The notes beneath the pieces are model-generated. The model did not search any database. It had not been told where the DNA came from and was given only the letters and a program-made list of their open reading frames with translations. Below are positions 1-7,905 of a stretch of DNA of 64,000 bases, one piece after another. The translations under genes were made by a program, and so were the position numbers. This DNA is from Woeseiaceae bacterium (GTDB lineage: Bacteria > Pseudomonadota > Gammaproteobacteria > Steroidobacterales > Woeseiaceae). The stretch lies in assembly GCA_021773075.1 (NCBI GenBank), contig JAJFKT010000002.1, forward strand, positions 124,001 through 188,000. The letters are read 5' to 3'. Position 1 is the stretch's first letter; every line of letters begins with the position of its first letter.

Positions 1-1376
1 CCTGCCGCTCGTAGCAGGTCTAGCCGGGAAGCGTCGCCATAGTGTACGGTTGACCCGTAGCGCCGTACGAACTCTACCTGTGATGAGTCTCGCTCCAAAG
101 CGGTAAATGAATAGCCAACAACGTTCATCATTCGACCAACGATTTGCCCAACACGACCAAAGCCGACGATCAAAACGTCATGATGATCGCTGACCATTTC
201 ATCGAATTCGGGCTCTTCTTTCCGCTTTAGTCTTCCGCCAGCAAATTCTGCGGCGGCATATATGAAGGGCGTCAAAAGCATTGATATCGCGACGGCAAGT
301 ATGAGTTCGTCGATAAGCGCGGGTGGGAGAACAGACTCTTTGGCAACGATAGCGAGGAGTACGAACGCGAATTCACCGCCTTGGGCAAGAACCGCGGCGA
401 GCTTTAGCGCAGCACTACGATCACACATACCAAAAGGTCGCGCCAGCGCATAAAGAACCATTGCTTTCGTAAGCATCAATAATACGACGGCGATGATGAT
501 GCGCGCGGGAACATTCAGCAGCAGTCCGACGTTTACCGACATCCCGACAGCAATAAAAAACAGTCCGAGCAAGAGTCCTTTGAATGGCGCGATGTCTGCC
601 TCTAGCTGATGGCGATACTCGGTATCGGCCAACAACATTCCCGCCAGAAAAGCGCCCAACACCATCGACATTCCGACAGCCTGCATCAGTAGAGCCGCCC
701 CGATGACAACAAGCAGTGCCGTCGCCGTGAAGATTTCGGGAATACCGGACCGCGCCGCAATTTTGAGCGTGGGTTGTAGAAGGTAGCGCCCGCCGAATAC
801 AAGGCCAGCGATAGCAGCCACCATGATGGCTATTTGAGCGAAATTGATCCCGTCATCAAATGATGCGTTGCTGCCAAGCAGTGGCATCAGGGCGATTAAT
901 GGTATTGCCGCGAGATCCTGAAATAGCAAGATTGAAAACGCGGCTCGTCCGTGAGTCGTTGGGAGTTGTTTTTTCTCGGCTAGCATTTGTAAGACGAATG
1001 CCGTCGAAGAGAGCGCCAGAACAAGGCCGACTACGACGGCTGCGCTAGGGCCAAAACCGAACAACCAGGCGACCAGCGCGATCGCTGCAGCTGATAGTAT
1101 GACCTGTGCTGCACCCAGTCCAAATACCATGCGCCGCATTACCCAAAGCCGGGATGGCTTGAGTTCGAGGCCGACTATGAACAGCAGAAATACGACCCCA
1201 AGTTCCGCAAAGTGAAGTATGTGATCGGGATCGCGGATGAATGCAAGGCCAAACGGACCTATCGCAATTCCCGCCGCGAGATATCCGAGGACAGATCCCA
1301 AACCGAGCCGGCGGCTAAGTGGTACTGCGATTACTGCGGCGAGCAGGTAGATCAGTGTCTCTGCGAGCAGGGTCAT
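1..1376 (-). CDS. Kef-type monovalent cation:proton antiporter (3' end outside window)
   Basis: Partial: the first 458 codons are present and the reading frame runs off the left edge. It starts at ATG 1374-1376 with no strong Shine-Dalgarno. The translation begins MTLLAETLIYLLAAVIAVPL and continues through about a dozen hydrophobic segments (CPA2 Na+/H+ exchanger fold, about residues 5-375) with the family motif LALSSTAFVLQ. A Rossmann-type TrkA-N domain then begins around residue 400 (DVLIVGFGRVGQIVGR). This layout is that of KefB/KefC glutathione-gated potassium efflux systems, which act in the inner membrane and are opened by electrophile stress. Whether it is KefB, KefC or a YbaL-like relative cannot be told without the C-terminus. 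It is divergent from the hydrolase lipoprotein at 1516. Confidence 0.9.
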   Translation of the reverse strand, partial: MTLLAETLIYLLAAVIAVPLSRRLGLGSVLGYLAAGIAIGPFGLAFIRDPDHILHFAELGVVFLLFIVGLELKPSRLWVMRRMVFGLGAAQVILSAAAIALVAWLFGFGPSAAVVVGLVLALSSTAFVLQMLAEKKQLPTTHGRAAFSILLFQDLAAIPLIALMPLLGSNASFDDGINFAQIAIMVAAIAGLVFGGRYLLQPTLKIAARSGIPEIFTATALLVVIGAALLMQAVGMSMVLGAFLAGMLLADTEYRHQLEADIAPFKGLLLGLFFIAVGMSVNVGLLLNVPARIIIAVVLLMLTKAMVLYALARPFGMCDRSAALKLAAVLAQGGEFAFVLLAIVAKESVLPPALIDELILAVAISMLLTPFIYAAAEFAGGRLKRKEEPEFDEMVSDHHDVLIVGFGRVGQIVGRMMNVVGYSFTALERDSSQVEFVRRYGSTVHYGDASRLDLLRAA

Positions 1377-1515
1377 GTGTGGTCCGAGGTTAAGCGCAGG
1401 TAAGCGAGCAGTCTAATGCAGGCATCGCCAATTGCCGCAATTTTCTATTACACTTGGCTACGCTGGTAATGCATGTATTGCTGGGGGTTAACATCGGTTG
1501 GACAGGATATAGCGT

Positions 1516-2427
1516 ATGTACAGATTGAAGTCTTTACACACCAGAATCGCAGGATTCGTTGTGCTTATCGCAATGATGCTGGCAGCTTGTGAGTCCGGTC
1601 AGCCCGGCGCCGATGAGGAGGCCCTCGAGGCGGCGCGCGCTAACGTCGACGCGATGTCGCGGGAGCACGCCGACGACACGACAGAGCCAAGTCCTGCCGC
1701 AGCGGTAATACCCGAGCGGGCAGTGATCTCACAAACAATGGCGTACACCGAAGTCGATGATGAGTTGATATACGGTTACTTCTCGGCGCCTGCGGACATG
1801 TTTGAACCGTTGCCAGCGGTCATTATGATCCACGAGTGGTGGGGTCTGAACGACAACATCCGTGCGATGGCCGATCGCCTCGCCGCCGAGGGTTACATCG
1901 TTTTTGCCGTGGACCTGTTCAGCGGCAAAGTTGCAAATACTCCCGGCGAAGCTCGGGTACTGATGATGAATGCGATAGAGGAACCGGAAGCGGCTGAGCA
2001 GAATATCCGTGCTGCATTTGAGTTCGTCAGTACCACAGCCGGCGCGCCTCGCGTTGGCTCTGTCGGATGGTGTTTTGGCGGCGGAATGTCGCTCAACACA
2101 GCGCAACTCTTCCCGAACGACCTGGATGCGGCGGTTATTTATTATGGCCAGGTAACAGCGGATACGGAAGCACTTCTCCCGATCGGCGCAGCCATTCTCG
2201 GCATATTCGGGGCGAATGATAGCGGTATCAAAATTAAGTCTGTTGAAGAATTCCGAGACTCGCTAAGACGTCTACACAAGACCTTCGATATCCAGATATA
2301 CCCGGACGTTGGACATGCGTTCGCGAATCCAACAGGGCGAAACTACCACGCCGCAAGTGCCGAAGACGCCTGGCGGCGAACACTGGACTTCCTGGATCAG
2401 CACTTGACGCCCGATGTAAGTAACTGA
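1516..2427 (+). CDS. Dienelactone hydrolase family lipoprotein
   Basis: 303 residues. The N-terminus is a lipoprotein signal: a hydrophobic run ending in MMLAAC with the lipidated Cys at residue 25, followed by about 40 acidic, Ala-rich linker residues. The rest is an alpha/beta hydrolase of the DLH family. It shows the PAVIMIHEWWGLND strand, the nucleophile elbow GWCFGGG with the Cys nucleophile typical of DLH, the acid residue in GANDSG, and the catalytic His in DVGHAF near the C-terminus. Cytosolic DLH enzymes open dienelactone rings. An envelope-anchored form suggests another ester or lactone substrate, which I cannot name. GACAGGAT before ATG 1516 is a weak ribosome site. The next gene starts 14 bases downstream. 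Confidence 0.85.
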   Translation: MYRLKSLHTRIAGFVVLIAMMLAACESGQPGADEEALEAARANVDAMSREHADDTTEPSPAAAVIPERAVISQTMAYTEVDDELIYGYFSAPADMFEPLPAVIMIHEWWGLNDNIRAMADRLAAEGYIVFAVDLFSGKVANTPGEARVLMMNAIEEPEAAEQNIRAAFEFVSTTAGAPRVGSVGWCFGGGMSLNTAQLFPNDLDAAVIYYGQVTADTEALLPIGAAILGIFGANDSGIKIKSVEEFRDSLRRLHKTFDIQIYPDVGHAFANPTGRNYHAASAEDAWRRTLDFLDQHLTPDVSN

Positions 2428-2440
2428 ACTTGCGCTGCCA

Positions 2441-2707
2441 GTGATCAGAAGCGCCGTAGATTTCACCTACAGGACTGCTAAGCGGATTGTTATCGCAGTA
2501 GTTGGAAGCAGTGTGTTGCTATTGGGAATCATCATGATTGTGACTCCCGGTCCTGCAATTGTGCTCATCCCTGCAGGGCTGGCTATTTTGGCCGTTGAAT
2601 TCGTCTGGGCGCGAACCTGGCTTAAAAAGCTTCGCGAAATGATCAGCCGCCGAAACGCAGAAAGCCACGCGGAAAGTGCAGAACAGCACCGTGATAAAAG
2701 GCAATAA
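2441..2707 (+). CDS. PGPGW-type small transmembrane protein
   Basis: 88 residues from a GTG start. Two hydrophobic segments (about residues 12-30 and 35-50) flank the motif TPGPAIVLIPAGLAILAVE, which resembles the PGPGW family of putative transmembrane proteins. The C-terminus is basic and polar and probably cytosolic. It follows the hydrolase gene closely and is likely cotranscribed. The function of the family is unknown. The A-rich sequence at its stop codon is the U-tract of a terminator on the opposite strand. Confidence 0.75.
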   Translation: MIRSAVDFTYRTAKRIVIAVVGSSVLLLGIIMIVTPGPAIVLIPAGLAILAVEFVWARTWLKKLREMISRRNAESHAESAEQHRDKRQ

Positions 2708-2740
2708 AAAAAGGCACCGAAGATAGAACTCCGGTGCCTT
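2704..2740 (-). terminator. Rho-independent terminator of the small sigma-54 gene
   Basis: A perfect 9-bp stem (AAGGCACCG at 2711-2719 pairing with 2732-2740, 12-base loop) is followed on the minus strand by a run of seven T. This is the textbook intrinsic terminator for transcripts coming from the small gene at 2881-3018. On the plus strand the hairpin lacks a U-tract, so it should end the PGPGW gene's transcript less well. Confidence 0.85.
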
Positions 2741-2765
2741 CGAGATAACGGCAGGGGGGATTGCC

Positions 2766-2872
2766 GCCGGACCATCATGGTCCGCTTGTTTCACCACTTT
2801 CCTTACGGTGAAGTCCCGGCGTCGCCAGTCAGAAAGTCAGGGGGAGAGAGATCTGACCGACAGTCGCCGGGT
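2766..2872 (-). other. Structured 3' untranslated region (candidate sRNA)
   Basis: Between the small gene's stop and its terminator lie several perfect inverted repeats. GGACCAT/ATGGTCC is at 2769-2783. TTCACC/GGTGAA lies around 2790-2812. An outer stem CCCGGCG (2815-2821) pairs with CGCCGGG (2865-2871), and it encloses GTCAGA (2828-2833) pairing with TCTGAC (2852-2857). No reading frame here looks real. A folded 3' region ending in an intrinsic terminator is typical of stable mRNA tails or 3'-derived sRNAs; that function is inference. Confidence 0.45.
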
Positions 2873-2880
2873 GGGGGTTC

Positions 2881-3018
2881 TTATTTCTGGGCTACCTGAT
2901 AAATTTCAAGTGTGCCGGTATCACCGGCCAGCGCTGAACTTGCAGCGGCTGAGACGCCAACGATGATTACTAGTGCGCCGAGGAGCGCGAGTACGTTTTC
3001 GAAGTATTTGCTTTTCAT
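2881..3018 (-). CDS. 45-residue exported or single-pass membrane peptide, unknown function
   Basis: The protein begins MKSKYFENVLALLGAL and ends GDTGTLEIYQVAQK. A basic start is followed by one hydrophobic stretch (about residues 9-31) and an Ala-Leu-Ala site that could be cut by signal peptidase, leaving a 14-residue peptide; uncut, it would be a single-pass membrane protein. ATG 3016-3018 is preceded by a good AGGA ribosome site. It is divergent from the sigma-54 activator at 3220, has its own sigma-54-type promoter (3091-3108), and ends in a structured tail and strong terminator. These signals argue that this short frame is a real gene. I recognise no family. Confidence 0.72.
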   Translation of the reverse strand: MKSKYFENVLALLGALVIIVGVSAAASSALAGDTGTLEIYQVAQK

Positions 3019-3090
3019 GGTCGTTTCCTAAGTGTTAACAGCGCCAGCTATCCGTGCGTCGCTGAATTTATCCAAATTTCAATTATCTTA

Positions 3091-3108
3091 TTGCACATCT
3101 CGTGCCAA
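3091..3108 (-). promoter_or_regulatory. Sigma-54 (-24/-12) promoter for the 45-residue peptide gene
   Basis: Read on the minus strand the site is TTGGCACGAGATGTGCAA. It matches the -24 element TTGGCACG exactly and the -12 element with one change (GTGC for TTGC). The invariant GG (3106-3105) and GC (3094-3093) are separated by exactly 10 bases. Transcription would start near 3081, giving a leader of about 60 bases. The adjacent divergent gene encodes a sigma-54 activator. Confidence 0.78.
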
Positions 3109-3134
3109 CCTTTAAAAACCATTAAAAACAGCAA

Positions 3135-3201
3135 GTTATCCTTTATTCATAGATAACGGAATTTCGTAAATAACGAAAAGCCGTCAATTTATTTACGAAA
3201 A
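3135..3201. promoter_or_regulatory. Inverted-repeat operator/UAS for the sigma-54 activator
   Basis: A perfect 11-bp inverted repeat, TTTCGTAAATA (3162-3172) and TATTTACGAAA (3190-3200), sits with an extra half-site ACGAAA at 3173-3178. A second dyad, GTTATC (3135-3140)/GATAAC (3152-3157), lies closer to the -24 box. The main repeat is centred about 100 bases upstream of the predicted sigma-54 start, the usual place for an enhancer-binding protein's upstream activator site. It also overlaps the regulator's own promoter region, so autoregulation is likely. Confidence 0.55.
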
Positions 3202-3207
3202 ACCGTA

Positions 3208-3213
3208 TATACT
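3208..3213 (+). promoter_or_regulatory. Candidate -10 box of the activator gene (leaderless start)
   Basis: TATACT at 3208-3213 is a good sigma-70 -10 hexamer. A start 7 bases downstream falls on the A of ATG 3220. No Shine-Dalgarno precedes this ATG, so the message may be leaderless. No convincing -35 box is visible. Confidence 0.35.
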
Positions 3214-3219
3214 GCGCCG

Positions 3220-5022
3220 ATGATGACCCAGGACGACTATCAGTGGCTGTTTCGCAAGTCACCTTCGATGGCAACCTCAATTGCCGAGGATGGCGCCTAT
3301 CTCGATGTCAATGACGCCATGCTCAAGCGGCTGGGATATGAGCGCGAGGAAATGGTCGGGCGTATGCCCGAGGAGTTCATGACGCCGGAAAGCACTGCAA
3401 GGGTTCGCGATGAGTTGCGGCCGGCACTTCGTAGAACAGGAAAGCTCGAAAACAAGCCGGTCAGCTTTGTAAGCAAGTCCGGCGATGTCATCGACTGCGT
3501 CAGCAACGCGATTGTTGAATATGATCAAGAGGGCGAGTTCCTGCGCACTGTCGCGATGTACTCTGAAATCTCCGATCAGGCGCGCGCTAACTTCCAGTAC
3601 CGGACTTTGTATCGGGCAACACCCGCAATGCTGCATACCGTCGATGGTGACGGCCTCGTTGTGACCGTAACCGACCACTGGTTGCAAAAACTGGGTTACC
3701 AGCGAGACGAAGTCGTTGGTCGGCCAATCACAGACTTTTTCAGTGTCCGCGACCGCAAACTTTACACGGATGGGCGTTTACAGGACCTAATCAGTGACGG
3801 TGACTTTAATAACCTGGAACGCCAGATGCTGGCCAGGGACGGCACCGTTCTGGATCTCGTAATGTCTGCGATTTCGCATCGTGATGAGGACGGCAAAGTT
3901 GATCGTATGCTCGTCGCATCGAAAGATGTCACCGAACGGCGGCGCGCCGAAAGAGAATTGCGACGCACTTTGAACGAAAACGCACGTCTGCGCGATGAGC
4001 TGGAAATGGAGCGTGATTACCTTCGGGAGGAGGTCAATGTTGCGATGAACTTTGGCCGCATCATTGGTACCAGCCCCGCACTGCGGCGCATGATCAAGAG
4101 GGTTGAGGCAGTCGCTGAGACCCCGGCCAGTGTCTTGGTACAAGGTGAGTCGGGCGTCGGTAAGGAGCTGGTTGCTCACGCTATTCATGTCCACAGTCCG
4201 CGCGCGGACGGTCCGCTTGTGAAGGTCAATTGTGCGTCTATTCCAAAGGAGTTGTTTGAGAGTGAGTTTTTCGGACACGTCAAAGGCGCATTCACTGGCG
4301 CCCATCGCGATCGGATCGGCCGTTTTCAGCTGGCCGATGGCGGCACTATTTTTCTCGACGAAGTTGGCGAGATTCCATTGGAGCTGCAAGGCAAGTTGCT
4401 GCGTGTCTTGCAAGAAAGCGAATTTGAGCGGGTTGGTGACGATGTCACCCGCAGCGTTGATGTGCGAGTCATCGCCGCCACAAATCGCAATCTTGAGCAG
4501 CTCATTGTTGACGGTAAATTTCGCGAGGATCTTTTTTACCGACTGAGCGTCTTCCCGGTGGAGGTTCCCGCGCTACGGGAGCGCGGTGACGATATCGTAC
4601 AATTGGCGCAACACTTTCTGCAACAGACATGCATGGACTTCGGCCGCGAGGCCCTGACGCTGACTCGAGCTCAGACCGCGAACCTGCGTGGCTATAACTG
4701 GCCCGGAAATGTCCGGGAACTCAAGAATGTGATCGAGCGTGCTGTGATCCTTTCAACAGGAAAGGTCCTGCGGTTGGACCTGTCGCTGCCGGGTTTGGTG
4801 GTCGACGCTGACGAGGTTGCAGAAGTTACGCAGCGCAGTGACGAGGTTATGACGGAGGCAGATATGCGTGCCTTCCAAAAGAATAACGTCGTAAAGGCGC
4901 TTAGGCAGGCCAATGGGAAAGTGTCTGGCGCCGGCGGAGCTGCGGAGCTGCTGGGTATCAAGCCAACAACGCTGGCTGACAGAATACGCACCTATAAAAT
5001 CAAGAAGCCGGCGCGCCAATGA
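3220..5022 (+). CDS. PAS-PAS sigma-54-dependent Fis-family transcriptional activator
   Basis: 600 residues. Two PAS sensor domains (about 5-115 and 125-240) are joined by a coiled coil to a full AAA+ sigma-54 interaction domain: Walker A GESGVGKE (309-316), the sigma-54 contact loop GAFTGA (356-361) and Walker B GGTIFLDEVGEI. A Fis-type helix-turn-helix lies at about 560-595 (AAELLGIKPTTLADRI). There is no receiver domain, so PAS ligand or redox sensing probably sets activity directly. All catalytic motifs are intact. It overlaps the next gene by 4 bases (ATGA), suggesting cotranslation with the TVP38-family protein and PBP4. The likely target is the divergent peptide gene at 2881-3018. Confidence 0.93.
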   Translation: MMTQDDYQWLFRKSPSMATSIAEDGAYLDVNDAMLKRLGYEREEMVGRMPEEFMTPESTARVRDELRPALRRTGKLENKPVSFVSKSGDVIDCVSNAIVEYDQEGEFLRTVAMYSEISDQARANFQYRTLYRATPAMLHTVDGDGLVVTVTDHWLQKLGYQRDEVVGRPITDFFSVRDRKLYTDGRLQDLISDGDFNNLERQMLARDGTVLDLVMSAISHRDEDGKVDRMLVASKDVTERRRAERELRRTLNENARLRDELEMERDYLREEVNVAMNFGRIIGTSPALRRMIKRVEAVAETPASVLVQGESGVGKELVAHAIHVHSPRADGPLVKVNCASIPKELFESEFFGHVKGAFTGAHRDRIGRFQLADGGTIFLDEVGEIPLELQGKLLRVLQESEFERVGDDVTRSVDVRVIAATNRNLEQLIVDGKFREDLFYRLSVFPVEVPALRERGDDIVQLAQHFLQQTCMDFGREALTLTRAQTANLRGYNWPGNVRELKNVIERAVILSTGKVLRLDLSLPGLVVDADEVAEVTQRSDEVMTEADMRAFQKNNVVKALRQANGKVSGAGGAAELLGIKPTTLADRIRTYKIKKPARQ

Positions 5023-5723
5023 AGTCATCGCTAAAACGAATTCTGTTTGTTGCAGTTTTCCTGATGCTGGTCGTCAGTCTGTACCTGCTCCCACTCGCCG
5101 ACTACATTGCGGCCCTGATTGGGTGGGTGCAGCAACACCCGATTGCGGGCCCCGCTGTCTACTCAGTATTCGTCGTCATCGCGACGGTTCTTTTCCTGCC
5201 GGGGTCAGTAGCAATGATGATTGGTGGTTTTCTGTTCGGATTTCTACCCGGATTCACATTCGCATTCGTGGCCTTGCCGCTCGGTGCACAGGCGGCCTTC
5301 GAAACCGGGCGCTGGATCGCGCGGCCCTGGGTAAGAAGAAAAGTCGCACATCACCCGCGCGTGTATGCCATTGAGATGGCGCTGAAGGAAGAGGCCTTCA
5401 TCATCGTGCTTCTGACCAGATTGTCGTTGATCATCCCCTATAACCTGCTCAATTATACTTATGGAGCGACCTCCGTCAGGGCAGTTACGCACTTGATTGC
5501 GACCGCAATCGGCATGTTGCCTGCGGTAGCTTTATACGTTTACCTTGGCACCCTTGCTCGAGATCTGGGTCAAATACTTTCGGGTGAGGTCGCGCCGACA
5601 GAATGGGGGTATTGGATTCTTGCCGCCGGACTTGTCGCCATTGTCCTGGCAAGCCTCGTCATACATCGAACCGCAACGCGCGCTTTGGAAAAACACTTGA
5701 TCGAACAGGAATCAACAGGATGA
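5019..5723 (+). CDS. TVP38/TMEM64 (DedA-like) membrane protein
   Basis: 234 residues. Several transmembrane helices surround the SNARE-associated/VTT-type core: VLFLPGSVAMMIGGFLFG, then a GRWIAR region, then LLTRLSLIIPYNLLNYTYG. In this family the Pro- and Gly-rich re-entrant loops are typical, and relatives are implicated in membrane homeostasis or lipid scrambling. The inner membrane is the expected location. It overlaps the activator gene before it and the PBP4 gene after it, both by ATGA, so the three probably form one operon. Confidence 0.9.
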   Translation: MKSSLKRILFVAVFLMLVVSLYLLPLADYIAALIGWVQQHPIAGPAVYSVFVVIATVLFLPGSVAMMIGGFLFGFLPGFTFAFVALPLGAQAAFETGRWIARPWVRRKVAHHPRVYAIEMALKEEAFIIVLLTRLSLIIPYNLLNYTYGATSVRAVTHLIATAIGMLPAVALYVYLGTLARDLGQILSGEVAPTEWGYWILAAGLVAIVLASLVIHRTATRALEKHLIEQESTG

Positions 5724-7129
5724 GAGTAGCGGCATTACTATTGCTAACAATAACTACTGCCGCACTGGCGGCCGAACCCGAGCTGCCGCTTCGGGTGCAA
5801 AATGCTTTGAACACTCGAGGTGTACCGCAAAATACGCTCAGTGTTTACGTCGCCGACCTTGCGACTGGTGAAGCAATTCTCGACTGGCAGAGCGATAAGC
5901 CCCGTAATCCGGCTTCCACCATCAAACTCCTGACAACCTTGGTGGGCCTGGATGTCCTGGGGCCGACCTATCGCTGGCATACGGACATATTCACAGACGG
6001 TGAAGTCGAGCAAGGGCGCCTGAACGGGAATTTGATTATCAAGGGATATGGGGACCCGTTTTTGGTAACAGAACGTGTCTGGCAAATGTTGCGCGACCTT
6101 CGCCACACCGGCATTCAGGAAATCCGCGGTGATCTATTGCTCGACGATAGCTGGTTCGATGTCGGTGAGTATGACCCTGCTGCATTCGACAGGCAGCCAC
6201 TTCGTGCATATAACGTTGCGCCGAATGCCTTGTTGATGAATCTGAAAGTCGTCAGATACTGGTTCGAGCCGAACCATGTCAGCGGTGCGGTCAATGTACG
6301 TCTGGATCCGCCCCTGGACAACCTTCAGGTCGACAACAGGCTGGGGCTCGCGAATGGCAGTTGCCGTGGATATCAACGCGGCATCACGATGACGAGCAAC
6401 GATGCAGTCGACGAAGTCACTTTGTCGGGCCGCTTCCCGAGCGGCTGCAAACGTTATGCGATGGATCGAACGGTGCTATCGCACAATGAATTCGTGTACG
6501 GACTTTTCGACACCTTATGGCGTGAATCGGGTGGCAAGTTCAATGGTGATTGGGGCAAAGTCGTTGTTGGGGACGAGCTTGAGCCGATCATTTCATTTAA
6601 GTCGCTGCCGCTCGCAGAAATGATCGCGCGCATCAACAAGCACAGCAACAATGTCATGGCACGGCAACTGCTATATACGCTGGGTGCGGAAGAAGCCGGC
6701 GCGCCGGGGACCGAGGAAAAGGGAAGAGCCGTCATTGCGGCATGGCTGGCCGCAAACGGACTCGCATCGACTGAAATAGCACTCAAAAATGGCGCAGGAC
6801 TGTCACGGGACACCAGGACCACGGCGAAGGATATGGCTGGCATGCTGCATTTCGCCTGGCGGCAGCCCTATATGCCCGAATATTTAGCATCCATGTCGCT
6901 GTCAGGCCTGGACGGTACTTTGCGCCGACGCTTTGCTAATACCGATCTTATTGGTCAGGCTCATTTGAAAACGGGTTCGCTCGATCATGTCACGGCGATC
7001 GCCGGCTACCTGCAATCGAAATCGGGGCGGCGATTCGCCGTGGTCGCAATGCAGGCATATGAGGATATTCATCGCGGACCCGGTGAAGAGGTACAAGAGG
7101 CCTTACTGCGCTGGGTGTACGAACAATGA
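5720..7129 (+). CDS. dacB: D-alanyl-D-alanine carboxypeptidase/endopeptidase (PBP4)
   Basis: 469 residues from ATG 5720, chosen over upstream in-frame starts because it gives a clean signal peptide (MRVAALLLLTITTAALAA) and overlaps the previous stop. It is a class C penicillin-binding protein (peptidase S13). The three active-site motifs are present: SxxK in PASTIKLL, SxN in NKHSNN and KTG in HLKTGSLDH. The long insertion between the first two motifs is typical of PBP4. It trims or cleaves peptidoglycan cross-bridges in the periplasm. Confidence 0.93.
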   Translation: MRVAALLLLTITTAALAAEPELPLRVQNALNTRGVPQNTLSVYVADLATGEAILDWQSDKPRNPASTIKLLTTLVGLDVLGPTYRWHTDIFTDGEVEQGRLNGNLIIKGYGDPFLVTERVWQMLRDLRHTGIQEIRGDLLLDDSWFDVGEYDPAAFDRQPLRAYNVAPNALLMNLKVVRYWFEPNHVSGAVNVRLDPPLDNLQVDNRLGLANGSCRGYQRGITMTSNDAVDEVTLSGRFPSGCKRYAMDRTVLSHNEFVYGLFDTLWRESGGKFNGDWGKVVVGDELEPIISFKSLPLAEMIARINKHSNNVMARQLLYTLGAEEAGAPGTEEKGRAVIAAWLAANGLASTEIALKNGAGLSRDTRTTAKDMAGMLHFAWRQPYMPEYLASMSLSGLDGTLRRRFANTDLIGQAHLKTGSLDHVTAIAGYLQSKSGRRFAVVAMQAYEDIHRGPGEEVQEALLRWVYEQ

Positions 7130-7161
7130 GGTACACTCGCGGCGGATAAGGGAGATACGCA

Positions 7162-7761
7162 ATGCAGCTAGGCGTTTGGGGATTCATCGGGCTTATAGCG
7201 CTGGCGCCACTGACGGCAGCGGCTGATACAGCCTATGTGACAGACAATTTGCGACTGGGCTTACATCAGGCACCGGACACCAGTGACCGCGCCGGCCGCT
7301 ATCTCGACAGCGGCCAGGAAATGGAAGTTCTCACACGAGATCGTAATTATGCCAACGTGCGGCTGCCCGATGGCGCGGAAGGCTGGGTGAAGGCGGCCTA
7401 CCTGGTCGACGATAAGCCGGCAAAGCTCATCGTTGCCGAAATTACGGCCGAGCGCGATGCCTTAACCCTCGAGCTCGAAGAAACCAGGCAGTCTTTTGCT
7501 GCACCCGCTGCGACCATCGACGCATTACGCCTCGAAGCTGCGGCATTTGATGTCAGGCTGGCCGAGGCTAGTTCACGTATCTCCGATCTCGAGGAGGAGA
7601 ACGCCGGCTTTCAGGGGATGAAGGCGCAATATCGTGGCAGTTTGCCACTGAGTTGGGTCGCCGCGGCGATTGGCGTGTGCCTGATCGGCGGATTCTTGTT
7701 TGGAATGTGGTGGGTTGATCGCCGTAGCCGGCAGCGCCACGGCGGTATTCGAATCTACTAA
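7162..7761 (+). CDS. SH3-domain membrane protein, YgiM-like (TIGR04211 type)
   Basis: 199 residues. A signal peptide (cut around residue 20) is followed by a bacterial SH3 domain (about 23-90: AYVTDNLRLGLHQAP to AEGWVKAAYL), an alpha-helical coiled coil (about 90-155), and a C-terminal transmembrane helix (SWVAAAIGVCLIGGFLFGMW) with a short basic cytosolic tail. This is the layout of E. coli YgiM. Such proteins sit in the inner membrane with the SH3 domain in the periplasm; the ligand is unknown. GGGAG precedes ATG 7162. Confidence 0.85.
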   Translation: MQLGVWGFIGLIALAPLTAAADTAYVTDNLRLGLHQAPDTSDRAGRYLDSGQEMEVLTRDRNYANVRLPDGAEGWVKAAYLVDDKPAKLIVAEITAERDALTLELEETRQSFAAPAATIDALRLEAAAFDVRLAEASSRISDLEEENAGFQGMKAQYRGSLPLSWVAAAIGVCLIGGFLFGMWWVDRRSRQRHGGIRIY

Positions 7762-7771
7762 GCGACGCTCC

Positions 7772-7805
7772 TTATAAGCGGTCGTTATAAGCGACTGTTA
7801 TAAGC
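7772..7805 (+). promoter_or_regulatory. Triple TTATAAGC repeat upstream of cysJIH (putative CysB site)
   Basis: TTATAAGC occurs at 7772-7779, 7785-7792 and 7798-7805, exactly 13 bases apart, about 100 bases upstream of cysJ. CysB binds AT-rich half-sites upstream of sulfur genes, and a CTTATAAC sequence also lies in the cysteine synthase leader. Assignment to CysB is inference from position. Confidence 0.4.
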
Positions 7806-7905
7806 CGATAACAAACAAACCGTTCACGCAGTAACAGTGCCTCCTTAAGGTGAGCCAACTGCCGCGCGATGCTGTGCGGCTTTTGTGCAACCAGGAGTTA
7901 CCGCG

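Noticed and set aside
262..1403. Short plus-strand frames of about 60 residues
   Set aside because: They lie opposite the well-supported Kef antiporter frame and show no ribosome site or recognisable domain.
5603..5719. N-terminal extension of PBP4
   Set aside because: It overlaps the TVP38-family gene and would hide the signal peptide that starts at 5720.
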